From Acanthosepion pharaonis (Eukaryota > Mollusca > Cephalopoda > Sepiida > Sepiidae), in contig CAHIKZ030005437.1 in NCBI GenBank assembly GCA_903632075.3, forward strand, positions 2,445,001-2,509,000: a stretch of DNA of 64,000 nt, written 5' to 3'. Made by a program: the position numbers and the translations under genes. The notes beneath the pieces are model-generated. The model worked only from the letters and a program-made list of their open reading frames with translations. It was not told the DNA's origin and made no database searches. The first letter of the stretch is position 1; every line of letters begins with the position of its first letter. Below are positions 21,406 through 32,357 of this stretch, one piece after another.

Positions 21406-23362
21406 ATTTACTCAGACGAAGAAGTATGGAAATGCCATGATGTTCGAATTCCTTATGGTTAATAAGGGCTATTTACGTTTATCGCTTGCCTTTATTAAAT
21501 TAGAGCCAAATCAATATTGGATATGAAAACCTTAAAAATAAATTAACAGATAAATAAACAAAAGTATAAACGGATTTGAAATTAGCTAAAACCCAATCTC
21601 TAAAAATAAAACGTAAACGTTTATGCGCTTAACGGGAATCGTGTTTCACTTCGCTAATTTAGATTTTGATGAAATAAAATTATTTTTCTGATGATGCCGA
21701 TTAAACGGTGAACCATTTCAAAATTGGGGTTTCTAAATGTTTTAATATATTTACTATTCTGTCGAATCCTCATCAGGACTTTACCCACTCAGTCAATCAC
21801 CCCCCACCGACACATTATGAATACATACATAAAGAGAACTCTTCGTACTCGTTGAATTTGTATCTTTAATCTACAAACAATCCTCTTTATCTGTTACTGT
21901 ATAAGATTTATTTTCGTTTCATCTCATAATGAAGTAGATCATGAGACACATTACTTGATTTGTAAGCAATTTTAAAAGAAAGAAAAGTAAATAAATATCT
22001 ATATAATATTGAAAATGATTCATGTCTCTTTCTTTATATTTCATCGTTCTTTCTTATGGTTTACGACAATATGTCACAAACTTTTATAAAACGAAAACAT
22101 CAATAAATAATACAGTAATCTTTTTCATTCGTCACTTTCTCATCTGAGAACTTTATCTCCATTCTAAATGTTGCCATAATATATTACTCCAGGAAACTTG
22201 ACACGTGAGTGTGATACTTAGGAAAGTTAAAACTTCTTGGGACGATATATGTATTATATAAAAATCATCTTATTTCAATAAGTGTATTGCAATAGGTTGA
22301 ACATTTTCATCTAGAAAATAGGTTTAAAGTATTCGTCTAAAAAACAAGAATTTTTACAGTCGGAGAGAATTACAAATGTTCGTAAAATAGGTAGAAAAAG
22401 CAACAGAGAAATGAAATAATTCTCTTTCATTTTGAGATGAGGCATTATCAATTCAGTTCGGTTTAAACTAGATAATCATAAACTAAATAGAGCAGTGTAT
22501 ACGGATTTCACTATACGATCCAGGAAATTAATTTATAAATGCTAACTGGCAGAAATACTTGTCTAAGCAACGCTCATACCCACTACGCCAACGAGCAAAA
22601 GAACGTCAAGACGTATTTTTTGGAGCCTTACGATTAAATGTCAGAACATTTCGACATTTTTTTTAGCTGCGGATTTGCTCCAAATCTCTTGAAAGATTGT
22701 TAGTATCTTTTATTGTTATAGACGTTATTAAAGACACAATGTTTCTCAAAGTGAAATCCATATAGTCTGGTTCAGCTGGAACGAACAAAAAACGGCATTA
22801 TAGGACATAAATAAAACAATAATTAATACAAACAAGATAACTCATCTGCCAAGGTCAAGGATATCTGAAGATTGCCTGTTCATAGGGCACTTTGCCGAAA
22901 CGTTGTATTTATATTAACGTCCCTAAAGAATGAAAGATGAGAACAATAGTTCAAATAAATGAAATAATTCAAAGATATAAAAATATAAAAAAATTGACAA
23001 GACTGTAAGTTCAAAATCTACTGTAAAGAAAATGATAAATAAAAGAGGAATTTAAAAAAATATATTTAAAATGAAATAGAACTGTGTAGTACTGTACACT
23101 TGTCTGCTCAAAAACTGTAGATAGTATTTTAGTTGTTTGAGGGGTAGATATAGATTTTATTTAGAAAAGTATCAGGTGATTTCAAAAGTAATATCTGAAA
23201 ATTGATAGCAGTAGACGGAATGATATTTTACTATTCTAATGATGTCCAATGTCATAATGATAATACATAATGATAAAACATTACAGTCTTTATAAACAAA
23301 GAAATGATTGCTGAGGTATCATGTAATATCAGTCCTCTGAGAATGTTGAAATATTTTCTAGC
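21406..23362. other. Mostly unassigned spacer with two structured motifs
   Basis: CTGATGATGCCGATTAAACG at 21688-21707 and GAAGATTGCC...GCCGAAACGTTG at about 22867-22905 resemble the structured 3' motif shared by SINE and Penelope-like copies here. Otherwise AT-rich with no coding motif. Confidence 0.45.
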
Positions 23363-23862
23363 AGATGCAGAGGATACTTAAGGCAACAGAGATTAGGTTC
23401 TACAGAAGGATGCTGAGAATGTATGGAGCATGGGAGTAACGAGGAGGCGGTAAGCAAAAATAGAAACAAAAAAGGATTCTTATACTTTCTATGTACACAA
23501 AATGAGGAAAGTTGGCTTTAAAAATTTGACACACACAGAACATATTAATGGCAAGAGGGACAGTGTTAACCATCGCGTAATATATCTAACGAGTTTTGAG
23601 CACCCCGAGGCGGTGTAATGGTTAGCACACTAGTATGGCTAGAACAATTACGCCTGTGTAGTGAGTTCGATCCTCACTGGGTGTCCCATACTTTCGGTCT
23701 TGTGCCACATCTAAGCTACGCTTGGAAAATCACTATATCTAACGAGTTTATTAAAATTGACGATAGAATAGAAGGGATAGTAAAAAGAGAAATATTATTA
23801 GGAAAAGAAGGGAAGTTGTGGAGAGGCCTGATTACCCGCGTTTTAACAGGATATGATACAAA
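23363..23862 (+). pseudogene. RTE-like LINE 3' fragment interrupted by a SINE
   Basis: The plus strand keeps EIRFYRRMLRMYGAW-like text at about 23388-23436, MRKVGFKNLT-like text at about 23500-23530 and the 3' terminal region GGGAAGTTGTGGAGAGGCCT at about 23810-23830. These match the same C-terminus and 3' end as the LINE copies at 4600 and 31930. A 137-bp SINE splits it at 23597-23733. The absence of the last CCTGAAAGG...(GAA)n tail suggests decay. Many stops; not functional. Confidence 0.75.
23597..23733 (+). mobile_element. tRNA-derived SINE with 16-bp target-site duplication
   Basis: TATATCTAACGAGTTT occurs at 23581-23596 and again, perfectly, at 23734-23749, inside a LINE. Between them the head folds like a tRNA: acceptor-like GCACCC pairs with GGGTGT, a box A is near GGTGTAATGGTTAGC, and the T arm GTGAG-TTCGATC-CTCAC is perfect with box B GAGTTCGATCC. 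There is no CCA and a non-tRNA tail follows, so it is a SINE and not a tRNA gene. The perfect duplication suggests a young insertion. Confidence 0.85.
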
Positions 23863-23884
23863 ACTGGTCCTGGAAATAAATGAA

Positions 23885-24095
23885 GCGAAACGGAGTTAAT
23901 ACAATGGCTGTGTGCTTAGTGTATTAGTTATCGGCGCGGAATGGAGGACTGGCGTGTTGAGTTCAAATTTCAGCCGATGTCACTTTTACATAAATATCAT
24001 TGAAAAAGAAACGAATCCATCTCTTCTTCCCTGTTTTGTGCTCTTTATTTCTGAATTCAAAACCGGTTGGCAAACACCTCACTCCATAAGGATAA
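23885..24095 (+). repeat. tRNA-derived SINE, family A
   Basis: Box B-like GAGTTCAAATTTC at about 23961-23973, then the family body ATCATTGAAAAAGAAACGAA, TCCATCTCTTCT and CCGGTTGGCAAACA, as in the copies at 51840 and 53265. Diverged; no target duplication seen. Confidence 0.65.
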
Positions 24096-24149
24096 TTTAT
24101 TAAAAGTATAATTGCACATGAACTTTTAATTACTAGTTATTTAATTATT

Positions 24150-24400
24150 ATATGCGGTGTTCAAAATGCCCTCCCACTTTTTTTTAAAAACACATTTTAA
24201 TTTTGTTCCTGCTTGATTCATTAACCCGTCGGAGAGTTTCCTCTGCATTCATATTTAATTTTTTCTTTAAGTTCCTCAATGTGTCTTGGGGCGCTTCTGA
24301 TAAACAATTGATTTCAAATGGCCTCATTGAAAAAATCCAAGGGTGTCAGATCTGGTGACCTCGGTGGCCACTCAAGAGGTCCTCTACGACCTATCCATTA
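24150..24400 (-). pseudogene. Transposase C-terminal relic (Tc1/mariner superfamily)
   Basis: Minus strand: GRRGPLEWPPRSPDLTPLDF at about 24393-24334 carries the WPPRSPDLTP-D-F signature around the third catalytic acidic residue of this superfamily. Then FNEAI, a stop, and SAPRHIEELKEKI; an alternate frame ends GGHFEH. Only the C-terminal quarter is left and it is broken by stops. It belongs to a different lineage from the element at 3391 (PNSPDCNPLDY-type) and from the mariner at 54545 (YSxDLAPTDY). Confidence 0.75.
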
Positions 24401-24762
24401 ATCCCATTGTGCGCGAATTTTACCTCACCAAGTAAAACATAATATATCCAGTTCGATAGAAACTATAGAAACCACTCTTATAACAATGAAAAGAAAAAAA
24501 TTAAAAAAAAAAGAAAAAAAAAGAAAGATACATAAAACACTTTTTCCAAGGGGCTATTGGGTCTATACACCCGGATCTAAAGTCCTACATTGACAAACGG
24601 AATACAGCCTAGTACATCATCACTTCAGAAGTCTGTGTTGTTTGGCTGCGTAAATACTCTGCAAAATGTTTTTTCTGCATGAAACAACATCACTTGATAC
24701 AGAACAACCATAATACAAGATATCCGGATGAAAATAATACAATACACAAGGATCAGGGAAAA

Positions 24763-25142
24763 CAAAAATAAAATGTGTCTTCTTACTGACATGTCAATCA
24801 GACTGTAATGTATCTTTGAAAATCTTCAAGAACATTGAAATAGAAATCTCAAAATGTAGCACATGAGAACAGCAACAATTCCAGTTGTAGTTGGAGTCCA
24901 CGGATTGATTGGAAAAGGCCCCGATAGCTCCATTGAAGCCTTCAATCCAAGCCTTCAAGAAATACAAATATTTGTACTCACAAGTACAGCCCACACCTTA
25001 CGAAGGGTTTTATCTATGTAAATTATGTGTGATCTTAGTTTGTTTCCTAAAAAAATGCTCAGTGGAAAATGCCATCTCTGACCTATGTCTCTGGTTGGTA
25101 CCCGAAAAAATGAGTATACACCAGAAATTAAAGTAAATAATG

Positions 25143-25191
<49 letters not shown>
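24763..25191 (+). pseudogene. 3' end of an (AAT)-tailed LINE
   Basis: Plus strand, alternating frames: CLLTDMSI and SDCNVSLKIFKNIEIEISK near 24778-24856, IPVVVGVHGLIGKGPDSSIE near 24880-24938, and the closing QEIQIFVLTSTAHTLRRVLS before a stop at about 25018. These match the minus-strand copy at 10158-10690 motif for motif, including the 3' untranslated GCTCAGTGGAAAATG segment and an (AAT)n tail at 25141-25191. 5'-truncated. The upstream 24401-24762 shows no motif I can assign. Confidence 0.8.
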
Positions 25192-25192
<1 letters not shown>

Positions 25193-25257
25193 TAAACCTA
25201 GTGGCACTCAAATGTAAATAAAAATATCAGTAGTTCATTTATGATTTTTCTTCATTT

Positions 25258-25263
<6 letters not shown>

Positions 25264-25323
<60 letters not shown>
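25264..25323. repeat. (TA)n microsatellite
   Basis: About 30 TA units. It lies some 70 bases after the LINE tail. Confidence 0.95.
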
Positions 25324-25326
<3 letters not shown>

Positions 25327-26515
25327 TTCATAGCAGAAGTTTTTAAGATTTAGTAATTACTAGGATAAAAGATGATGTTAACTAAGTTATATTTTCACGA
25401 ACGATTTCGATTTCTAAGAAAATACATTTCTAAGAATTTGGTAAAAATAACATGCATGAAACATAAGTACCCCTACTTGTCTCCATTAGAATGGTATTAA
25501 TTTTCAATACTATGTCGCGGATGTTATTCTTTTCAACCTTACAGTTATTTCTTTAATATAAGATATGCCTAGTGATAAATAAATGATATATGGAAGATCA
25601 GCTATATCAAGAACTGCGCCTGGCGTAAGAAGATGATACGTAAGTTTATTTCGCTGCGTAGTGAATAGCATTCTCACTAGTCAATTCACAACTTTGGTTT
25701 TCTGCAAAACAGAGCACAGTTAAGCTAGTAACTCCATCAAAAGTTTTCCTTTATATTAAAAAAAATATTACAGTTTGCTTTGTTTCTTTTTTTTTTTTTG
25801 TTATCGAATTTGTCCGTGAAGAAATTTTTTTCTAGCTGTCTTCGATTCTTAGGAATTACAGTTAATTCCCATACATTTTGGCACAGACTTGTTTGTTCAT
25901 TGATATAAGATTTTACTTTTATTCCATTATTATTGTTCTTTTATGCCATGTTAGTTAAATATATCCATCATCCTAAATCATGTTAATTCGGTAATATTTA
26001 ATTTTAAATGTGAGTATGGCGCTGAATCCATTAGCAGAGCTAATTGGAGGTTAGAGATGAGAATTGGTCAGCACGTGCCAGTAAAGATCTGTAGAGGGTA
26101 GTATGAAAATTTGTATATGTATATCAATACTTCTGGTTTTCTAATTACGGAAGACTTAATAAGTAATATGATTTGTGCCTCGTCTTTTATCAGGCTCTCA
26201 ATTGAGAGTTGTTGGGACCCTGTATATTAAATCCAAGCAAACTTCTACTTACAGACCGATCTACTGCATTTTGTTTAGATGGTCGTTGACTCTATAAGAA
26301 GGTTAATCCAAAATGTGTCAGGTCTTGTTTTAATCCTTTTGTGTGTCTAGTCACTCTCATTGTCATAAAAGCCTAGTGGAGGAACAGGTTTATTCGCTGA
26401 TGAACCGACTACATAGTAGGTAGTACTGAATTACCGGATATCAGTCGTACTCGTATTTCACGTTTACAATAATCTTTTGAATGCTAACCACAGACTTCAA
26501 GTGGAACTCGTACAT
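25324..26515. other. Unassigned spacer
   Basis: A T-rich tract lies at 25789-25801. No coding or repeat-family motif was recognised. Confidence 0.5.
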
Positions 26516-26848
26516 ACGATTGTTATGGGACCTTACCCATAATAACATATGGACTATTCCATACGTAATAAATACTGCGCCTCTAGAGGAAGCAGGGAGT
26601 TCAGCCTGAGTGAGATCCGTCAGCCAGTCAGAGCGAGTCAGACAGTCGAGTCAGAGGCAGTCCGAAACAGAGTCACGTTCAGACAATTACTACTAAAACT
26701 GATTGTTCGTACTAACACTTTCTACTTCTCTATATATATTCCTGTTTGTAATATATCTGTGTTATTCCATATCCGTGTTCGAGTTCTTTTTTATTGGTTC
26801 TACCTTGGACTATCACCGTGGTACAAGGAACCGGACCATAACAACGAT
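26516..26848. mobile_element. Solo LTR with 5-bp target-site duplication
   Basis: The 323-bp segment 26521-26843 begins TGTTATGG and ends CCATAACA, a perfect 8-bp inverted end with TG...CA termini. It is flanked on both sides by ACGAT (26516-26520 and 26844-26848). It has a TATA-like TAATAAATA near 26567 and a purine-rich leader-like segment after it. No primer-binding site, gag or pol adjoins, so this is most simply a solo LTR left by recombination. The plus-strand reading frame crossing it is not a gene. Confidence 0.85.
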
Positions 26849-26929
26849 CCATTGCTAAAGATGCTAAACAAACGATCAATTCCCTGCACCACTCCAGTAA
26901 GTACCTGGCTCCTTCTGTTATTCTCTCCC

Positions 26930-27440
26930 TTTAGAAGAGTCAGATCAGGCCGAAAATGGTTTACTGCTGCTATATATAGGCAGAAGTTGGCCAGTCTTCA
27001 CTTTCCAGTCTCGATAAGGTCCAAAAGCGTCTAAGCGGCTTTATGGTGATTAATTATTTTCCACCCTACAATCCCTTTCCAACAGTCGAATGGTTTCAAG
27101 CGTCTTGCTACTCTATCTATATTTCCATGAAAATGTTCAGATGAACTGCATTCCATAGTTCAACCATTTCTAACCTTCACAGCTAAGACGCACCATGTCA
27201 AGCACATTGTATCGAACCATCGTTGTTTCCTTCATATTCCAGTGGGGAGGTGTAAGTTCAAATCAAAGAGCTTATTACCACGAACTTTCCGGAAACAAAA
27301 TGATGCTTCCTCGATTACTGCAATCTTAAGCTGTTCATGTCTAGGATTAACCGTTATCTTCCCCACATATCCTCATAAACAGTACCTCTTCTTATTCTGT
27401 ATTCTTCTATCTCAAGTGGCTCTTAGTCCTTCTGTCAAGT
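26930..27440 (+). pseudogene. C-terminal fragment of a jockey/CR1-like LINE
   Basis: Plus strand in mixed frames: SLDKVQKRLSGFMVINYF at about 26998-27055, LATLSIFPxKCSDELHSIV-like at about 27100-27160, and PVGRCKFKSKSLLPRTFRKQ near 27238-27297. This is the C-terminal signature of a LINE reverse transcriptase (usual text LQPLSHRR-VASL-LFYRY-HG-CS-EL ... R-FHS-SFLPRT--LWN-LP). RT core missing, several frame changes. A third LINE family in the window. Confidence 0.7.
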
Positions 27441-27978
27441 GAAAATTAATGTAAAAATGTGTGCCAGTAATAATAGGAACAGCTGTTACTTTCATATTCT
27501 ACTATTTTGTCAGTTCATTGGCAAAGTGAAGGTATTTTTTAGCTTTCACTTTCATTCAGTTTTATTTTGCGGTTTGCGGTTATAACGACATTAATCTCTA
27601 GACAATGTCTCTTTGATTTACTATGACGAGACCTAATTTGGCCTAAAACGTTTGATCCGTCCAAATTTAAGTGGCCGAGAGAATCTTATGTCTTTTTGAT
27701 TTTCTAACAAAAGTTCTCTTTTGTGCGTACATTATTATTTTTTGTGGTCAAATTGAAATTATTTTTAATTTTCAGAGACTCACTTCATATATTCATGACA
27801 CATTCTGTACTGATCAAGCAACTTGTTTTTGTCGATTAACGAAGACTCTCTCATGTTACTGTTTGGTGAATCTTGATCATAACACCGTTTACACTTTACA
27901 AAGTATTTCAGAGCTACGAATAATATGGATTCGATTTCTTTCTTCATTTCATTTTCATCTGTAGTTTATTGTGTTTAT
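27441..27978. other. Unassigned spacer
   Basis: AT-rich with no recognised repeat. It ends where the minus-strand LINE's (GAA)n tail begins. Confidence 0.5.
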
Positions 27979-29008
27979 TTCTTCTTCTTCCGGACTTGGG
28001 CGGACATTGCTCTCCTGTCCCTTATAGCTCTTAGTAAATATTGTCTTTTTGCTATCTTTTCTAAACACTTTTCTGCCATCCGTTTACACAAACTCAGTAG
28101 GTAGGTTATGTGCTGTTTTTATCTGTCCCAGTTGCCATCAACATGCCCCGTGAGAGTCAATTTTTCCAGGCCATCTTTCCTAATTATGTGCCCTAGAAAT
28201 TTCTAATGTATCTTTCTGATGTTAGCTATATTTGTTTTCATTTTCTTTAAAACTTCGTCATTGCTCACATGTTCAGTCCATGGTATTCTCAACATCCTTC
28301 TGTAGAACTACATTTCTGTTATTGCAAGTCTTTACTTCATCTGTGACGAGATTGTCCAGTATTCACTGCCATAGAGAAGGACTGATATTACAAAACAGTT
28401 ATGTACTCTTTCGTTTCTAACGAAATTTTCTCTGTTTTTTTCCTAATCTTATGGAAAGCATCTTTCGTTATTCCAATGGGCTTTTGGATTTCAGTATCGC
28501 TCTTTCCGTTTTCTATTTAAACATTTTCTAGATATTTCAATTGTTGTACTTGTTTGAATTTGGTTTCTCCAATTTGCAATTTGCATTTTGGGTTGTTTCT
28601 TTTGCTGACTGTCATACATTCTGTCTTCTTGCAATTCATGCTTAGTCCTTTCTTCTCGTTTTCCCTCACTAGGTTTTGTAGGAGTTATTTTAGTTTCCTT
28701 TCTGTGTCTTGTATCAACTCCGTGTCATATGCATATCTAATGTTGCTAAGATTGTGGCCGCCAATAATGAATCCTGGTAGGGCTTGTAATTCTCTTAGAA
28801 TCACGTCACTGTATAGGTTGAATAGGTCCGGTGAGAAGACAATTCCTTGTCTTACACCTCTTTCTATTTTTGTATATTTGCTGAATACCTGTTCTACCCG
28901 TATGCAGTCCGTTTGCTGCCAGTATAGGTTCTGGATTATTCTAATATCCTTCCTAAATATGTCAAGGTTACCTAGCAGTTCCGACAGTTCTCTGCGACGT
29001 AAAATCAA
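27979..29008 (-). pseudogene. RTE-like LINE, RT palm to 3' tail
   Basis: Minus strand from 29008: LLGNLDIFRKDIRIIQNLYW, then KIERGVRQGIVFSPDLFNLY and PGFIIGGHNLSNIRYAYDTE. The RT catalytic box, normally YADD in this family, is YAYD, which would abolish polymerase activity. After a frame change, C-terminal text (FYRRMLRIPWTEHVSN-like, near 28300-28340) and the 3' end GACAGGAGAGCAATG with a GAAGAAGAAG tail at about 27979-27990 follow. So this copy reaches the true 3' end of the element and is 5'-truncated near 29008. It is the longest copy of this family in the window. Confidence 0.85.
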
Positions 29009-29784
29009 GTGGATAAAACATAGAAACAGCAGTACACTGGATGCTTGTCCCTTTATCAGTTGGATGACATACGTAATATGTAACGATATATTGTAACTGT
29101 GTCAATCATGGGACACGGACCAGATAAAAATCTCTCAGAATCGCTTTACTATATAGACTGAATATTCAAGTGTGATATTTGTAATATTGACGACCTTCAT
29201 CTGGTAAAAATGTTTATTTACACACTTGTTTGATGACGACAACAGTAGCTATTTCGTTTCTATTATCAGTAATAGATGCTCGCATCGAGGTTCAAATATA
29301 TATTGGCCGGCACAATGAATCGTTATTATTCTGCCTTCCATAATCAACCAATCCACTGATAACAGAGTCGACACAACACTTAATTATAACAATGCCACTT
29401 CCTCTTTTTTATCAATAAATGCATTGAAGTAATCTCTTGAATGCTTTGTCAATAACTTACATATTTATCCAACTTTATTGGTTTATTTCCTTATTCAGTT
29501 TAGTAAGGTCCTATAATATCTGGAATTAATACGGAATTGGCCAAGAATGTATTCCTTTTTTTCAGGATGCTGCCGTTGAAACTATTTTTCAGTATTTTTC
29601 TATTTCTTTTCAGGGTTTGTTTTCTGAATTATCCCATAATTTAATTGTTTGAATGTATCCGATTTTATTAGAATTTACAGCTATCTTTCTTGCTCAATGT
29701 TCTAATTAATTTCTAGGTGAGTTCTACATTATTTTTTTTATTTCGCTTTTGCATTGGTGCCTTACTATAATTGCACATTTCTCG
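29009..29784. other. Unassigned spacer
   Basis: No recognised feature. Confidence 0.45.
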
Positions 29785-29828
<44 letters not shown>

Positions 29829-29829
29829 C
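29785..29829. repeat. (ATT)n microsatellite
   Basis: About 15 units. A second short (ATT)/(TTG) tract lies at 29977-30012. Confidence 0.95.
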
Positions 29830-30568
29830 TTTTAAAATGCAAAAAAAGGCAAACAACCCTCTCAATATTCTGCTATGATGATGATCCAGAAATTCCCATT
29901 CATGTACAGAGATACACAGTGGGTTAGCTCCTACGAGTTACGCTAAACTTCATTATCATTTATAATATAGTTTATATTATTATTATTATTATCATTGTTG
30001 TTGTTGTTTTTGTTAGTGGTAGTTGTAGTAGTATTAACCCTATTAGTTGAATATATGTCATACATTAGTTTCTGTAGACCGTTGACGTGACGATTTCGTT
30101 TTGTTTCTGAAGTTAAAATCAATTTTACTTTCAGTACAAGAGAAAATGCGTAAAGAAATGCGAAAAATGTGAGAAGCAAAAATACTGTTTAAACAAAAAT
30201 ATCTGTCTGACATTTTAGACCGAACATTCACCCGATCTTTTCATTGTGTTTCCTTCAAATCGTCATGTTTTATGGAACAACAATTGTAATCAATTTTTGT
30301 ATATTTCATCAATTTAATATGATTTGCTCATATTCGTGTAAGCAAGTTGTGTAACAAACGGTTTTATATCATTTGAACATATGTACAGAGAATACGTAAC
30401 TAATTTAGAATGCCAAACCTGTCTGTTGAACGAAACCGTAAAAATAATGGTTAGCAGAAAACAATGAAATATTCGTAAGATTCTTAAGGGAAGGTCGTAA
30501 ATAATTGCAAACATGTTTCAGGTCAGTTTTTTTTTTTTTCATATTTTTCTTTGTTCTCGTCGCCATCA

Positions 30569-30757
30569 TTAAACTATCGCACATATCTTTCCTTTCTCAT
30601 TTGTTGCCGCCTCTTCAAAATCCTGGAGAAAATTACGCTCCAACTTATCAGTATTTACACGGCTATTGATGTTCCCGTCCTCTATGGCCGGTGATGGTGT
30701 AACGGCCTTTCCCTTATCGTTATTAATCGTTGTTAGAATTTTCTTTAAACAACTCAC
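30569..30757 (-). other. Unrecognised short open frame, 62 codons
   Basis: The peptide is unusually complex for this AT-rich region: KKILTTINNDKGKAV, PAIEDGNINSRVNTDKLERN and DFEEAATNEKGK. It extends upstream in frame as KHKCVSCLKK before a stop. I do not recognise a family. It could be a retroelement ORF1 remnant or a decayed exon. No splice sites or neighbouring exon were identified. The remainder of 29830-31034 holds nothing else assignable. Confidence 0.2.
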
Positions 30758-31032
30758 ACATTTGTGCTTAGCGATCTACTTTGATTCGATCAAATATTTT
30801 TAGTTTCCCAGAAAGCAAATAACATTGATAAAATTTACTCTTCTTATAATCATTTTAGATTCAAGAGTTCCAATGCCGAATTTTCAAGAAATCGATTATA
30901 GCTTCAGTAACTAAGAGAAGTCATCAAGTGAACGGTTCGCACAGGATTCCTACTGGTTTTGCTACTAGTACTAATAATATCACACCATTACCACTTAGAC
31001 CACCACCACTACTACTACTGCAATTATTATCG

Positions 31033-31034
<2 letters not shown>

Positions 31035-31081
<47 letters not shown>
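31035..31081. repeat. (AAT)n microsatellite
   Basis: About 15 units, following a short (CCA)/(CTA) tract. The adjoining upstream sequence does not match the (AAT)-tailed LINE end. Confidence 0.95.
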
Positions 31082-31083
<2 letters not shown>

Positions 31084-31288
31084 TTAATGATAATAAATGC
31101 CCTGATGCAGGTTGTCATCATTTCTAGAAATTCTCGGTAGTTGGAATGATAACAGTTTAATTTCTAGTGTTATCAATAGATTTCTGTCGGGAGTTAAATA
31201 CGTATTTTAAACGCAACCAAACACTTTGAAGACTAGAACTAATTCATGCTTCTAGTCAGTGTATTATGTACAGGAAAAAAATAGTTTT

Positions 31289-31289
<1 letters not shown>

Positions 31290-31343
<54 letters not shown>
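31290..31343. repeat. (ATCT)n microsatellite
   Basis: About 13 tetranucleotide units. Confidence 0.95.
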
Positions 31344-31640
31344 AAAATGTTCATTTCTTATTGGAACATCAGGTGGTCAGTAAACTCCACTATCAGTGCT
31401 ACAATTCAAATAAAGTCTTACTAATTTCCTCTTTCATTGAATATTGACGAGAATTCATACGTTCAAAAGGAATCTACCATGAAGGAGTTGCATGTTTGTT
31501 TTAGACAATATCAATATTTGATGTTAGAATCACGCAAAAGGCAGCATTTCGAGTTCTGATTTTTTAGTGTTGGAATTTTAAAAATCTGTTTTGGGTTATT
31601 CTGGTCGTTATGCATGAGTTATATAAGGAAAATCTAAGAG

Positions 31641-31678
31641 GTATGTATGTATGTATGTATGTATGTATGTATGTATGT
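31641..31678. repeat. (GTAT)n microsatellite
   Basis: About 9 tetranucleotide units. The sequence 31344-31929 is otherwise unassigned. Confidence 0.95.
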
Positions 31679-31929
31679 CAGCCATCAAGAAATAAACAAT
31701 TTAAACTCACTCGCATACACAAATTAAAATGAATACCTCGTGAGACATTTTGCTAGAAATAATCAATAAAATTAATTGGATCTATAACAAAGTAGTTACG
31801 GCTGGAGTCTAATTTAAAACCCAGATTTCTGTACATCAGAAAAGTAGTTAGAATTATCTTAGTAAAAACCAACTATTTTATGTTAACTTCTATGCATTCT
31901 TACGAACTTGTTTAACATGGCCGATGTAA

Positions 31930-32357
31930 TGGAACTATTTTAACTTGTCCTGCACATTTCTTCAGAGATGAAGAATATATTTTTCCCAGAAGAATGACGA
32001 AAATATAATGGACAGAATATGTAAGCAATGAGTAAGTTTTAAGCAAAACTGAAACAAAATGGAGAGTTTTACTCAGAATTAGAAAGAGACATTCGAAAGT
32101 TTTCGACACGTCCTGAGGAAAGAGGGATTGGAGAATTTGATACGCACACGAGGGAGACTCAAGTAACCTACCTAATAAGCTTGTCTAAATGGATGGAAGA
32201 ACAGAGCATAGAAAGGATAGTAAGGAGATAACCATGACTTAGAACTACGAAGGATACGAAGTTGTTGACATTATTTCCCATGAACTGAAAGGACACAATA
32301 CATAGAAGAAGAAGAAGAAGAAGAAGAAGAAGAAGAAAAAGAAGAAAAAGAAGAAGA
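31930..32357 (+). pseudogene. RTE-like LINE 3' end with (GAA)n tail
   Basis: Plus strand, scrambled frames: EEYIFPRRMTKI corresponds to the family's MWFYRRMLRI. Then QNMESFTQNxKETFESFRH-like text and RGLENLIRTRG. It continues through the 3' region (CATAGAAAGGATAGTAAGG, CTGAAAGGACACAATAC) into (GAA)n at 32304-32357. It matches the copies at 4600, 23363 and, in reverse, 27979. The tail type confirms where this LINE family ends. Confidence 0.8.

Noticed and set aside
23600..23685. Possible functional tRNA gene
   Set aside because: The T arm and acceptor-like pairing are good, but it lies inside target duplications with a SINE tail and the D and anticodon arms are irregular.
23618..23899. 93-codon plus-strand frame
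   Set aside because: It is explained by the tRNA-derived SINE with a 16-bp target duplication plus LINE 3' sequence.
26549..27034. 161-codon plus-strand frame, the second longest open frame in the window
   Set aside because: It runs from inside the solo LTR into flanking sequence and LINE antisense or alternate frame. No consistent domain.
28554..29096. 180-codon plus-strand frame, the longest open frame in the window
   Set aside because: It is the antisense of the RTE-like reverse transcriptase on the minus strand.
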